A stretch of 64,000 nt of DNA from JAPXRI01 sp033813635 (lineage in GTDB: Bacteria; Bacillota; Clostridia; Oscillospirales; QAMX01). Made by a program: the position numbers and the translations under genes. Shown piece after piece: positions 7,593 to 16,134 of this stretch. Each line of letters begins with the position of its first letter. Positions within the stretch are counted from its first letter, which is position 1. The stretch is taken from contig JAPXRI010000007.1 of assembly GCA_033813635.1 (NCBI GenBank), forward strand, positions 38,107 through 102,106, read 5' to 3'. The notes beneath the pieces are model-generated. The model had not been told where the DNA came from, made no database searches, and saw nothing but the letters and a program-made list of their open reading frames with translations.

Positions 7593-8822
7593 ATGAGTGA
7601 GTTTCCGATAAGCTGCTGGACCTATTACCCGCTCTCGCGAGCGTACGGCGGCATGGTAAAGGACTGGCGCGATCTCGGGATTACCAACCCGATGACGCCG
7701 TCATTTTCCGAGGGCGATGACAGGGATAAGATGCTTGGAATCCTCGACGAGTGCCAAGAGTACGGCCTAAAAGTATATCTATGTGACAAGCGCGTCATCA
7801 TGTCTCCCGGGAAAATGGCGGCAATCGGAGGAGAGAGCGCTTACCGTGCGGCTTTCAGAAGGGCTTACGCCGATTTCGGCACGCACCCCGCGGTAAAGGG
7901 CTTTTGCGTCGGGGACGAGCCCGATGCGCCGGACGCGGCGGACTATTTTGCTGCGGCGAGAATTCAGAGAGAGGAAGCGCCGGAGCTGACGCCATATCTC
8001 AATCTGCTCCCGTGGTTTGACGGGGTGGGCGACCGAATCGGGAGCGCTTCCTACGGGCCGTACCTGGACCGAGCCGCAAAAGAGGGGAAGCTTAAGCTGC
8101 TCGCCTATGACTGCTATGCGCAGATGTGTAAGGGCGAGAGCGGGTACGAAATATATTTCAACAACCTGCGCGAGCATATGGAGGCCTCGCTTCGAAACAA
8201 TATTCCGTTTTGCACAACGCTCCTCTCAAGCGGGCACTACGACTACAACTGTCCGACGGACGACGATTTCAGGTGGCAGATATCGACGGCGGCGGCGTTC
8301 GGCGCAAAGAGCATCGCCTGGTTCTATATTCACGGTACAGCCCCGGGTGAAAACTACAGAAAATTCCCGATAAACGCCTTCGATGAACGGACCTATCAGT
8401 ATGAGTGCCTGTCTTACGAAAACCGCGCTTTCCTGAATAAATTCGGCGCCTTGATGCTTGAGCTTACGCCAGAAAAGCCGGCATTCACTTCCAAAGCCTA
8501 CGGCGGCGCCGGGCTTTTTGAGCCGGACGGCATAATGACCGCGGCGAAGGGAAGCAAGGGATACCCTCTGCTGATATCCCGCTTTTCGGGACCGGAAGAC
8601 GCGAAGTTCTACGCGGTCGTCAACCTCGACAGAACGGATTCGCAGTGCGCGGAGCTGGTGTTCGCGCCAGGGTTTAGCGTGTGGATAAAAAACTTTTCGG
8701 GAGGTTTTTCGCCTGTAGTCGCCAAAACCGACGCAGTCGGCGCGCGCAGCGAAAAGGACGGAAGGGTATCCAAGTGGCTCGCACCCGGGCAGATGGAGCT
8801 TTTCAAGGTGAAGAGGGCATAG
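7593..8822 (+). CDS. putative TIM-barrel glycoside hydrolase-like protein
   Basis: The 409-residue product starts at an ATG behind AAAAGGAGCG and has no signal peptide. I do not recognise a named family. The alternating pattern of hydrophobic strands and helices is like a beta/alpha barrel. VKGFCVGDEPDAPD (101-114) has the Gly-Asp-Glu-Pro form seen at the acid/base glutamate of several clan A glycosidases, making E109 a candidate. Later come LKLLAYDCYAQM and SIAWFYIHGTAPG, typical of barrel strands with aromatic substrate contacts. The last 100 residues look like a small beta domain. A carbohydrate-active role is inference. The stop TAG abuts the broken EFR1-like frame. Confidence 0.5.
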   Translation: MSEFPISCWTYYPLSRAYGGMVKDWRDLGITNPMTPSFSEGDDRDKMLGILDECQEYGLKVYLCDKRVIMSPGKMAAIGGESAYRAAFRRAYADFGTHPAVKGFCVGDEPDAPDAADYFAAARIQREEAPELTPYLNLLPWFDGVGDRIGSASYGPYLDRAAKEGKLKLLAYDCYAQMCKGESGYEIYFNNLREHMEASLRNNIPFCTTLLSSGHYDYNCPTDDDFRWQISTAAAFGAKSIAWFYIHGTAPGENYRKFPINAFDERTYQYECLSYENRAFLNKFGALMLELTPEKPAFTSKAYGGAGLFEPDGIMTAAKGSKGYPLLISRFSGPEDAKFYAVVNLDRTDSQCAELVFAPGFSVWIKNFSGGFSPVVAKTDAVGARSEKDGRVSKWLAPGQMELFKVKRA

Positions 8823-8823
8823 A

Positions 8824-9552
8824 ATGCGGTAATCTATTTTTCAGGCACCGGCAACAGCCGCTATGTGGCGGAGAGCGTCGCAAACCTCACCTGCGACTCC
8901 GCCGCATGAGCGAACGGCGATATCAAGGGGAGTAAAGTCGGAAACTTTACATCGGAGAAGCCATATGTTTTCGTCTGTCCGACGTACGCGTGGCGGCTTC
9001 CGGGGAGTTTTTGCGAATATATCGAAAAAAGCGCGTTTGCGGGGAGCAGGCGGGCGTATCTTGTGATGACCTGCGGGGACGGAATCGGAAACGCCGGGGC
9101 ATATATCAAAAAGCTCTGCGAAAAGAAGGGCTTTTCGTTGATGGGCGTTTCGCCGGTAATTATGCCGGAGAACTACATCGCGATGTTTCACGTCCCCGAC
9201 AGGGAGAGCGCGGAGCGCATCATCGGCGCGGATTTCAAAGGGCGAGCCTTTGCCGGAAGAAAAGGTCGGGCCGGTGGGTTGGCTGCAGAGCACCATTTTC
9301 AACCCGGTGTTTTACCGGCTTTATGTCTCGGCGAAGGGCTTTTACGCCACCGATAAATGCGTATCCTGCGGGAAATGCGCAGAGCTCTGTCCCGAAAACA
9401 ACATCACCGTAAAGAAAAAGCCCGTATGGGGCGGCAATTGCACCCACTGCATGGCCTGCGTCTGCGCCTGTCCGGAAGAGGCGATCGAGTACAGAAAAAT
9501 ATCGCGCGCAAACAACCGTTTTTTCAACACAAAGCCCGCGCAGGCAAAGTGA
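8824..9552 (+). pseudogene. broken EFR1-type flavodoxin/ferredoxin gene
   Basis: Parts of a flavodoxin-like domain and two 4Fe-4S clusters are spread over frames. The ATG at 8824 runs into TAA after two codons. The next frame gives VIYFSGTGNSRYVAESVA, the FMN-phosphate loop of EFR1 proteins, but has no start codon and an in-frame TGA at 8907-8909. The same frame then continues through YVFVCPTYAWRLPG and AYLVMTCGDGIGN. Near AAAGGG at 9237-9242 a further shift moves to the frame with CVSCGKCAELCP and CTHCMACVCACP, ending at 9552. The intact protein would be about 240 residues. Three lesions suggest real decay, although assembly indels are possible. Several short ATGs could express the ferredoxin half alone. 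Confidence 0.75.
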
Positions 9553-9653
9553 AATGTCATTTTAAGGTATCGGATTTATACGGTACCTTTTTAATTAAAG
9601 TGATATATATGTGGACTGAGAGCCGCAGTATACGGCGGGCAGGCGGTTTTTCC

Positions 9654-9680
9654 AAAGCTGCCGACCGGCAGCTTTTTTCT
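9654..9680 (+). terminator. intrinsic terminator
   Basis: A perfect 9-bp stem (9654-9662 with 9667-9675), a GACC loop, and a run of six Ts (9673-9678, overlapping the stem end). It closes the transcription unit upstream of the MarR promoter. Confidence 0.8.
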
Positions 9681-9704
9681 TATTATAAAATTTTTGTGAA
9701 GCGC

Positions 9705-9753
9705 TTGACTGCGGGGGATTCGGGTATATAATATTAGTTAGTTTTGAAACTAA
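9705..9753 (+). promoter_or_regulatory. promoter with overlapping MarR-type operator
   Basis: TTGACT at 9705-9710, a 16-bp spacer and TATAAT at 9727-9732. Just behind the -10 box lies a perfect inverted repeat TTAGTTT-TG-AAACTAA at 9738-9753, which covers the expected transcription start. TTAGTT/AACTAA palindromes are common MarR-family sites, and the first gene encodes a MarR protein, so autorepression of the exporter operon is likely. Confidence 0.75.
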
Positions 9754-9770
9754 TTAGGGGGGCTTTGCGG

Positions 9771-10274
9771 ATGGCGAGGAAGGCCAAGGGAAGGCATATA
9801 TTCGAAAGACCTGACATACCGGACGAAGAGCAGAGCGCGTGCATGGTTTTAACCGACGTGTCCAGGCTAATTTTCAGAAGACTGAAAAAGGGCGGCGAGG
9901 ACGTAGGCTTGAAACCGGGGTACCGGCACATTATTTTCCACCTGGCTCACGGGGACGACGGCGGCACCCAGCAGGACCTTGTAAAACACACAAGGCTCAG
10001 CGCGCCGACCATCAGCGTCTCGCTTGCGAAGATGGAGCTTGAGGGCATTGTCACCCGGAAGACCGACAGCGAGGACATGAGAAACGTCAGAGTCAATCTG
10101 ACGGATAAGGGCTGGGCGCTCGATCGGGCGGTCAGGGGGATCATGCAGAACGTGGAGGAGGATTTTGCCGCCGCGCTGAACGAGGAGGAGCTCGCCGAGA
10201 TGAAAAGGATGCTGCTCAAGGTGAGAGATTATTTTCTAGGAAAGGGCGGGAAACCGCTTGAAAAAGCTGATTAG
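9771..10274 (+). CDS. MarR-family transcriptional regulator
   Basis: The start is the ATG at 9771, seven bases after AGGGGGGC; the TTG at 9744 lies inside the operator and is rejected. The 167-residue protein has the MarR winged helix at about 60-115: TQQDLVKHTRLSAPTISVSL forms the recognition region and RNVRVNLTDKG the wing. N- and C-terminal helices would form the dimer. It overlaps the next gene by 17 bp, so it is cotranscribed with the exporter pair and probably represses it until a ligand or drug binds. Confidence 0.9.
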   Translation: MARKAKGRHIFERPDIPDEEQSACMVLTDVSRLIFRRLKKGGEDVGLKPGYRHIIFHLAHGDDGGTQQDLVKHTRLSAPTISVSLAKMELEGIVTRKTDSEDMRNVRVNLTDKGWALDRAVRGIMQNVEEDFAAALNEEELAEMKRMLLKVRDYFLGKGGKPLEKAD

Positions 10275-11991
10275 ATTTATAAAACCTTATTGGATTTTCG
10301 CCGTGCTTGCTCCGCTGGTAATGGTCGGCGAGGTGTTGGCGGATTTGGCGCAGCCGAAGCTGATGAGAAAAATCGTTGACGACGGGATTCTGGGAAACAG
10401 CTTCCCGACTATCATCCAAACCGGGCTTTTGATGCTCGGCATTGTGGCGGTGGGCGGAATATGCGGCATGGCCTGCACCGCGTTCTCCGTCAAGGCCTCT
10501 CAGAGCTTCGGAAACGATCTGCGGAGAGAGGCGTTTTCGCGCGTGATGGGTCTCTCGCTGCAGCAGACAGATAAGTTTACGACCGGGTCGCTGGTGACGA
10601 GGCTGACTAACGACATCTCGGCGACGGAGAACTTTATTTCGATGGCGCTCCGGATGTTTGTCAGAACGATAATCAGCTTCATCGGTGGGATTGTGATGAT
10701 GCTGACGCTGGATGTGAGCTTCGGTGTAGTGCTCGTCTGCGTGCTGCCGATCGAGCTTGTGCTGATGGTGATCATGATAAAAAAGGCGAACCCGATGTTT
10801 TTAAAGGTGCAGAAGAAGCTCGACAAGGTGAACTCGGTCGTCCAGGAGAACATCAGCGGCGCGCGTGCGGTCAAATCCTTTGTGCGCGAGAACTACGAGA
10901 TCAAGCGCTTCGACAAGGCAAACGACGAGCTCTGCGGCACGAACTACAGCGTCGCCAAGCTGATGGCGCTTATCAATCCGCTGATGATGATTTTTATGAA
11001 CGTCTCGGTGGTCGCGGTGGTTCTGATCGGGGGATATCAGGTCGAGGCGAGGCAGATTCAGATCGGCTCGGTGATGGCCGCGATTACATATATCACGCAG
11101 ATCCTGATGTCGCTGCTCGGTGTGGGTATGATTTTCCAGCAGATATCCAGGGCGTCCGCCTCGGCTAACCGTGTCGCGGAGATTCTCGACGAATATCCGG
11201 CAGTCGTCGGCGGCGAGAAGGTACTAGATGCGGTAAACGGCGATCTGGTATTTGACAACGTTTCGTTTTCATATCCCGGAGCCAAGGGCGAGCCCGTCCT
11301 TGAGGGCATCAATCTTAGAATTAAAAAGGGCGAGACCGTCGCGATTCTCGGCGCGACCGGTTCGGGCAAAACCTCCCTTATCAACCTTATCCCGAGGTTC
11401 TACATGCCGACGGCCGGAAAAATCACAATCGACGGCACCGATATTTCGGAGTACACCCTTGAAAGTCTGCGCTCGCGCGTAGGCTGCGTGCTGCAGAAGA
11501 GCGAGCTGTTCTCTGGAACGATTGCCGACAATATCCGCTGGGGAAACGAAAAAGCTACGTTCGACGACGTGGTTGAGGCGTCGAAGATCGCACAGGCGGA
11601 CGAGTTTATCCGAACCCTGAACGACGGCTACGATACGGTGGTCAGCGAGAAGGGCGCGTCCCTGTCAGGCGGACAGAAGCAGCGTATCTCTATCGCGCGG
11701 GCGCTCGTCAAGCACCCCGATATCCTGATCTTTGACGACAGCACCTCGGCGCTCGACCTTGGGACGGAGGCAAGGCTTCAGGCGGCTCTAAAGGAAAAAC
11801 TCAAGGGCATGACGGTGATTGTCATCGCGCAGCGCGTGATCAGCGTGCGCGGCGCGGACAAGATAGCGGTGCTTGACAACGGGAAAATCGCCGCGTACGG
11901 GAAGCACGACGAGCTGATGAAGACGAGCGAGCTCTACCGTGATATTTACGCGTCTCAGCAGCGTGGAAACGAGGTGGCTAACGATGCCTGA
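10258..11991 (+). CDS. heterodimeric ABC exporter, subunit with degenerate ATP site
   Basis: The start is a TTG at 10258 with GGAAAGGGCGGG in front, inside the end of the MarR gene. The 577-residue subunit joins a six-helix exporter domain (about 1-310) to an ATPase: Walker A GATGSGKT at 365-372, signature LSGGQKQ at 469-475, Walker B ILIFDDST. At the catalytic position the usual Glu is Asp494 (FDDS), while the partner has DEAT. In heterodimers such as BmrC/BmrD or TM287/288 this marks the subunit with the non-hydrolysing site. The likely role is efflux of a drug or lipid across the membrane. Confidence 0.9.
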   Translation: MKKLIRFIKPYWIFAVLAPLVMVGEVLADLAQPKLMRKIVDDGILGNSFPTIIQTGLLMLGIVAVGGICGMACTAFSVKASQSFGNDLRREAFSRVMGLSLQQTDKFTTGSLVTRLTNDISATENFISMALRMFVRTIISFIGGIVMMLTLDVSFGVVLVCVLPIELVLMVIMIKKANPMFLKVQKKLDKVNSVVQENISGARAVKSFVRENYEIKRFDKANDELCGTNYSVAKLMALINPLMMIFMNVSVVAVVLIGGYQVEARQIQIGSVMAAITYITQILMSLLGVGMIFQQISRASASANRVAEILDEYPAVVGGEKVLDAVNGDLVFDNVSFSYPGAKGEPVLEGINLRIKKGETVAILGATGSGKTSLINLIPRFYMPTAGKITIDGTDISEYTLESLRSRVGCVLQKSELFSGTIADNIRWGNEKATFDDVVEASKIAQADEFIRTLNDGYDTVVSEKGASLSGGQKQRISIARALVKHPDILIFDDSTSALDLGTEARLQAALKEKLKGMTVIVIAQRVISVRGADKIAVLDNGKIAAYGKHDELMKTSELYRDIYASQQRGNEVANDA

Positions 11992-13852
11992 AAACAAGAA
12001 TACCAGCAGCCAGCCGGTTCCGCTGCGCGGACCGGGCAGAGGAGGTCCCGGAGGACCGGGCGGGCCGATGGGCGCGCGTATGATGCGGGAAAAGCCGAAG
12101 AACACGAAAGTCACGGCGAAACGGCTTTTGAACTACATGGGGAATAACCGGTACCTTCTCTATTCGCTGCTCGGGATCATAGTGCTCACCACGCTGCTCT
12201 CGCTGGCCGGACCGGCGCTGCTCTCCAAAGTGATAGACACCATCACGATTGACATCAAGGATGAAAGCGCCCACATCATTTTCAGTAAGTTATACCCGGC
12301 GCTTATCGCGCTTGTCGCCGTGTATTTTGCGTCGTCGGTTTTCACATACATACAGGGAATTTTGGCGGCGAAGCTCTCGCTCTATACGGTGAAAACGCTC
12401 CGCGGCGACCTGTTTGAGAAAATCGAAACCCTTCCGCTTAGGTACATTGACTCGCACCCCCACGGCGATATCATGAGCCGCATGACGAACGACGTTGAAA
12501 ACGTATCGAACACGATCTCGTCTTCGGTCGCGTCGCTTCTGTCCGGCGCGCTGACGCTTGTCGGAACACTGGCAATCATGCTCTGGTACAGCCCGATTCT
12601 GACGCTTGTCGCGCTTGTGACGGTGCCGCTGACAGTGCTGTTCGGAACTAAGATCGCCGGACGGCTGAGGGACACCTTCATCAAGCAGCAGGCGCTTCTC
12701 GGGAATATGAACGGGCAGGTCGAGGAGATGGTGACGGGGCACAAGACCGTCGTCGCCTTCGGGCACGAAAAGCGGGCGATTGCATATTTCTCCGAGACGA
12801 GCGCGCAGTTTAAAACAACGAGTATCCGGGCGCAGATATTGAGCGGCCTGATGGGGCCGGTGATGAACCTTATAGGAAACCTGAGCTTCCTGGTTATTGC
12901 GTCCGTCGGCGGGTACATGGCGTTCAAGGGTATGATCACCATCGGCCTGATACAGGCGTTTATCATCTACGCGCGCCAGATCACCCGGCCTATCAACGAA
13001 CTCGCGAACCAGTACGCTCAGATCCAGACGGCGCTCGCCGGCGCGGAGCGTGTCTTCACGGTGATGGACGAAAAGCCCGAGCCCAACGACGGGACATTCC
13101 GCCCGACGGATATCAGGGGCGATATTACGCTTAAAGATGTTGTCTTTTCGTATAAAGAGGGCGAACCGGTGCTGAAGGGCATCAACATGAACGTGAAGCC
13201 CGGACAGAAAATCGCGATTGTCGGCGCCACAGGCGCGGGAAAAACCACGATCGTCAACCTCCTAACCCGGTTCTACGATATAGACTCCGGCGAAATCCTT
13301 CTGGACGGAGTCGACATCAGGGACTACGAGCGGAGCGAGCTCCGGAAAAACATCGCGATTGTGCTGCAGGACACGGTTTTGTTCTCGGAGACCGTCGGCT
13401 ATAACATCCGATACGGCAGGCTTGACGCGACCGACGCGGAAGTGCGAAACGCGGCGGCCGCGGCGAACGCGGACGTGTTTATAAACCGTCTGCCGGAAGG
13501 ATTCGACACCCCGCTCTCCGAAGCCGGGGGCAATCTCTCCGGAGGGCAGCGGCAGCTGTTGTCGATTGCCCGGGCGGTGCTTGCGGACCCGAAGATTCTG
13601 ATCCTCGACGAGGCGACGTCCAGCGTCGACACAAGGACCGAGATGCATATTCAGGAGGCGATGATCGCGCTGATGAAAAACCGTACCAGTTTGATCATCG
13701 CGCACCGCCTGTCCACAATCCGCGATGCGGACGTAATTGTCGTGATAGAAAACGGCGTGGTCGCCGAGTACGGCAGTCATGACGAGCTGATCGAAAAACG
13801 GGGCGCGTATTACAGGCTCTACCAAAAACAATATGCTGGCATTACTACATAA
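11984..13852 (+). CDS. heterodimeric ABC exporter, subunit with canonical catalytic Glu
   Basis: The ATG at 11984 overlaps the stop of the previous gene by 8 bp and has a GAGGTGG site; the open frame upstream is rejected. The 622-residue product begins with a Gly/Pro-rich stretch of about 35 residues (GPGRGGPGGPGGPMG), then a six-helix membrane domain and an ATPase with Walker A GATGAGKT at 414-421, signature LSGGQRQL, Walker B LILDEATSS (E543), and the H-loop IIAHRLSTI. It should pair with the preceding subunit to form a single exporter of the BmrCD class. The glycine-rich cytoplasmic tail occurs in several clostridial homologues of this subunit, as I recall. Confidence 0.92.
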   Translation: MPENKNTSSQPVPLRGPGRGGPGGPGGPMGARMMREKPKNTKVTAKRLLNYMGNNRYLLYSLLGIIVLTTLLSLAGPALLSKVIDTITIDIKDESAHIIFSKLYPALIALVAVYFASSVFTYIQGILAAKLSLYTVKTLRGDLFEKIETLPLRYIDSHPHGDIMSRMTNDVENVSNTISSSVASLLSGALTLVGTLAIMLWYSPILTLVALVTVPLTVLFGTKIAGRLRDTFIKQQALLGNMNGQVEEMVTGHKTVVAFGHEKRAIAYFSETSAQFKTTSIRAQILSGLMGPVMNLIGNLSFLVIASVGGYMAFKGMITIGLIQAFIIYARQITRPINELANQYAQIQTALAGAERVFTVMDEKPEPNDGTFRPTDIRGDITLKDVVFSYKEGEPVLKGINMNVKPGQKIAIVGATGAGKTTIVNLLTRFYDIDSGEILLDGVDIRDYERSELRKNIAIVLQDTVLFSETVGYNIRYGRLDATDAEVRNAAAAANADVFINRLPEGFDTPLSEAGGNLSGGQRQLLSIARAVLADPKILILDEATSSVDTRTEMHIQEAMIALMKNRTSLIIAHRLSTIRDADVIVVIENGVVAEYGSHDELIEKRGAYYRLYQKQYAGITT

Positions 13853-13874
13853 AGTATAATGCTTTACAGAGCGC

Positions 13875-13900
13875 CGGCGAGGCGTTACAACGCCCCGCCG
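13875..13900. terminator. hairpin between convergent genes
   Basis: Arms 13875-13884 and 13891-13900 pair over 10 bp with one mismatch and a 6-base loop, followed on the plus strand by ATGTTTTT. It sits between the exporter operon and the convergent LysR gene. Confidence 0.5.
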
Positions 13901-13925
13901 ATGTTTTTCAGCCTGGAAACACAGA

Positions 13926-14810
13926 TCAATCGATATTTTTGCAGCTTTCGCACATTTCGATAAATTCCTCAGCTGCGCCGGAAAGTGATTTGTTTTTATG
14001 GTAAATAATATTGAAGCCGCGGTCGAGCCGCAGCTGTTCGAGCTTCAGTTCTGCAATGAATCCCTGCCTCAGATAATCCCTGACTATCATTTCGGAGAGT
14101 ACGGATACGCCGAGCTCTTTGGCGACCGCGTTTATAATGGCTTCGTTGCTGGTACTCTCCCAGGAAGGGGTATAGGCGTATTCAAACGAGGCCATCACGT
14201 GGTCAAAAAGCTCTCTGGTGCCGCTCCCTACCTCGCGGAGCAAAAGGGGCCTTGTCAATAGCTCGCCGATTGTGACCGCTTCTTTCCGGCAAAGCGGATC
14301 CGACGGGCTGCAGATGGCGATGAGCCTGTCTTTCATATAAGTCCTGGAAACGATGTTTTCGGAGTGGGCCAGGCCTTCAATAATCGCGAAATCGAGCTCG
14401 TTTTGAAGAATCTTTTTCTCATTGAGGTCGGAGTTCCCTATAAAAACCTCCGTCTCGATTTGCGGCCGGCGCTTTTTAAACATGGCGACATAGTTCGGAA
14501 TCAGTTTGGTGCCTATGGTGATGGACGCGCCGATTTTCAGCTTGCCGCTGCGCCGCCGGCTGTTGATATTGCTTTCGATATCGTCGCACAGGGAGACGAT
14601 ATGCGACGCGCAGTTAAAAAAATATTTGCCGGCATCGGTCAGATACAGCCGTTTGGAGATGCGGTCGAACAGCTTTACATCGTAGTACTCCTCCAGATCT
14701 TTGATTGCGAGGCTGACGGCCGGCTGGGCCATATAAAGTTTTTCGGCCGCCTTTGTGGTGCTCTTAGCCTCGCACACCGCGACAAAGATTCTCATATGCC
14801 GCAAAGTCAT
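13926..14810 (-). CDS. LysR-family transcriptional regulator
   Basis: The 294-residue product has the LysR layout: an N-terminal helix-turn-helix (TLRHMRIFVAVCEAKSTTKA, then AAEKLYMAQPAVSLAIKDLE and LFDRISKRLYLTDAG) and a periplasmic-binding-type effector domain from about residue 90 (KLKIGASITIGTKLIPNYVA). It is divergent from the two chromate-transporter halves with a 132-bp AT-rich gap carrying repeated operator-like sequences, so it most likely controls them and itself. The inducer cannot be deduced. Confidence 0.9.
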   Translation of the reverse strand: MTLRHMRIFVAVCEAKSTTKAAEKLYMAQPAVSLAIKDLEEYYDVKLFDRISKRLYLTDAGKYFFNCASHIVSLCDDIESNINSRRRSGKLKIGASITIGTKLIPNYVAMFKKRRPQIETEVFIGNSDLNEKKILQNELDFAIIEGLAHSENIVSRTYMKDRLIAICSPSDPLCRKEAVTIGELLTRPLLLREVGSGTRELFDHVMASFEYAYTPSWESTSNEAIINAVAKELGVSVLSEMIVRDYLRQGFIAELKLEQLRLDRGFNIIYHKNKSLSGAAEEFIEMCESCKNID

Positions 14811-14843
14811 TAACTTTACGCCCCTAATATTATATAAAAAACA

Positions 14844-14898
14844 TTATGAATTGTATAATATTATATTATTATACTTATGAATTGGCAAGTGGTATACT
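14844..14898 (+). promoter_or_regulatory. LysR operator region and chrA promoter
   Basis: TTATGAATTG occurs twice (14844-14853 and 14875-14884), 31 bp apart, about three helical turns. Between them is an inverted repeat GTATAATA (14853-14860) / TATTATAC (14867-14874). TATACT at 14893-14898 is a plausible -10 box for the transporter genes. The arrangement fits LysR recognition and activation sites in a divergent promoter. Confidence 0.6.
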
Positions 14899-14942
14899 TC
14901 TAAAAGACCGAACCACTGTGTCGGAGAAGGGCTGGGAAATAT

Positions 14943-15509
14943 ATGAAGAAAAATACGTTCTATAAATGCTGGGCGGTGTTCATCACATTTTTAAAGGCGA
15001 GCACTTTTACCTTTGCCGGAGGGCTCGCTATTTTGCCGGCTATAGAGAAGGATCTGGTCGAGAAATATCAGCTTCTCAGCAAGGATGAATTTATGGAGTA
15101 CGCCACGCTGTCGCAGACGCTGCCGGGGGTGATTGCGCTGAACTGTGCGACGCTCGTGGGAAGAAAGGCAGCCGGTTTTTTGGGAATGCTGGCGGCAGGC
15201 TTGGGCGCGATTATCCCGGCGTTTTCCCTGATGATTGTGGCGACGGTTTTGGTTAACATGATCCCGCAGGAGGGCTGGTTTCTGGGCGCCATGCGGGGGA
15301 TAAGAGCTGCCTCCGCCGCGCTGGTGCTTTCAGCTGCTTTTTCGCTGGGCAGGCACAATGTAAAATCCGTTTTCGCTGTAATCGTAATGCTTGCGGCTTT
15401 TGCCCTGGTTATCTTCGGCGTCAGCGCGCCGCTGGTGGTGGTGCTGGCCGGAGCGGCGGGCTTTGTGTTCCAGCGCCTGAAAAGGCGTTTTGAAGGGAGG
15501 CGGGGCTGA
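14943..15509 (+). CDS. chrA: chromate transporter family protein, first half-size subunit
   Basis: The 188-residue hydrophobic protein matches one ChrA domain: an N-terminal KASTFTFAGGLAILPAIEKDL segment, the conserved EFMEYATLSQTLPGVIALNCA motif (family pattern F-x-D-x-x-x-x-x-Q-x-x-P-G-P), then several membrane helices. Half-size ChrA proteins are encoded as adjacent pairs that work together. They are annotated as chromate/sulfate exchangers, but in anaerobes the natural substrate is uncertain. Its stop shares one base with the start of the second half. Confidence 0.85.
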   Translation: MKKNTFYKCWAVFITFLKASTFTFAGGLAILPAIEKDLVEKYQLLSKDEFMEYATLSQTLPGVIALNCATLVGRKAAGFLGMLAAGLGAIIPAFSLMIVATVLVNMIPQEGWFLGAMRGIRAASAALVLSAAFSLGRHNVKSVFAVIVMLAAFALVIFGVSAPLVVVLAGAAGFVFQRLKRRFEGRRG

Positions 15510-16078
15510 TGCTTGCCTGTCTGAAGCTCTTTTATACGTTTTTGAAGCTCGGCTTCATAAGCTTCGGGGGCGGATACGCGATGCTCTCGCTGATTATGAC
15601 GGAGTCGTACAAATTCGGGATTACCACGGCGCAGTTCGCCGATCTGAACGCGCTGGACATGGTTGTCCCCGGCGCGATCGCGATTAACGCGTCCACCTAT
15701 GTCGGCTATCTTGCGGAGGGTTTCCCGGGAGCCGTCGCCGCGACGATCGGGGTCTCCGTGCCTTCGTTTGTCCTCGCCGTGTTGGTGATGCGATTTTTCG
15801 CCCATTTTAAGGACAGTGTCTGGCTCAACGACACGATGTCGGGCATAAAGCCGGCGGCGGTCGGGCTGATTGCAGCGGCAGCGGCGACGATCGCAGGTGG
15901 TGTGCTCACGCTGCCGGACCAAAGCGTCGGTAGCTTTTTCACAAATCCGCTCGGGACGTTTTCGCTGGTCTGTGTGGCAATTTTCGCGCTTACGGCGGTG
16001 ATCAATATACGCTTTAAGGTAAGTCCCATTCTGCTGACCGTACTCGCGGGTATCGCCGGAGCGTTTCTGGTGAGATAA
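15509..16078 (+). CDS. chrA: chromate transporter family protein, second half-size subunit
   Basis: The ATG overlaps the previous stop as TGATG, so translation is probably coupled. The 189-residue product is the partner ChrA half: FLKLGFISFGGGYAMLSLI (the G-G-G-Y-A-M element), FADLNALDMVVPGAIAINA (family Q-x-x-P-G position), and about five or six membrane helices. The first half has the FTFAGGLAILPAI form, showing that the two are the distinct N- and C-type domains found fused in long ChrA proteins. A terminator hairpin follows. Confidence 0.85.
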   Translation: MLACLKLFYTFLKLGFISFGGGYAMLSLIMTESYKFGITTAQFADLNALDMVVPGAIAINASTYVGYLAEGFPGAVAATIGVSVPSFVLAVLVMRFFAHFKDSVWLNDTMSGIKPAAVGLIAAAAATIAGGVLTLPDQSVGSFFTNPLGTFSLVCVAIFALTAVINIRFKVSPILLTVLAGIAGAFLVR

Positions 16079-16091
16079 CATGTTTAAAAAT

Positions 16092-16126
16092 CCGGCCGGG
16101 AGGCTGTATATCCCGGCCGGTGTTTT
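16092..16126. terminator. bidirectional terminator between chrA and ferritin
   Basis: A perfect 10-bp stem (16092-16101 with 16111-16120) has TGTTTTG on the plus side and a run of five Ts on the minus side, serving both convergent units. Confidence 0.8.
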
Positions 16127-16134
16127 GTATTGAC

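Noticed and set aside
15068..16081. Minus-strand open frame of 337 codons opposite the chromate transporter genes
   Set aside because: Shadow frame; hydrophilic mirror of membrane-helix codons.
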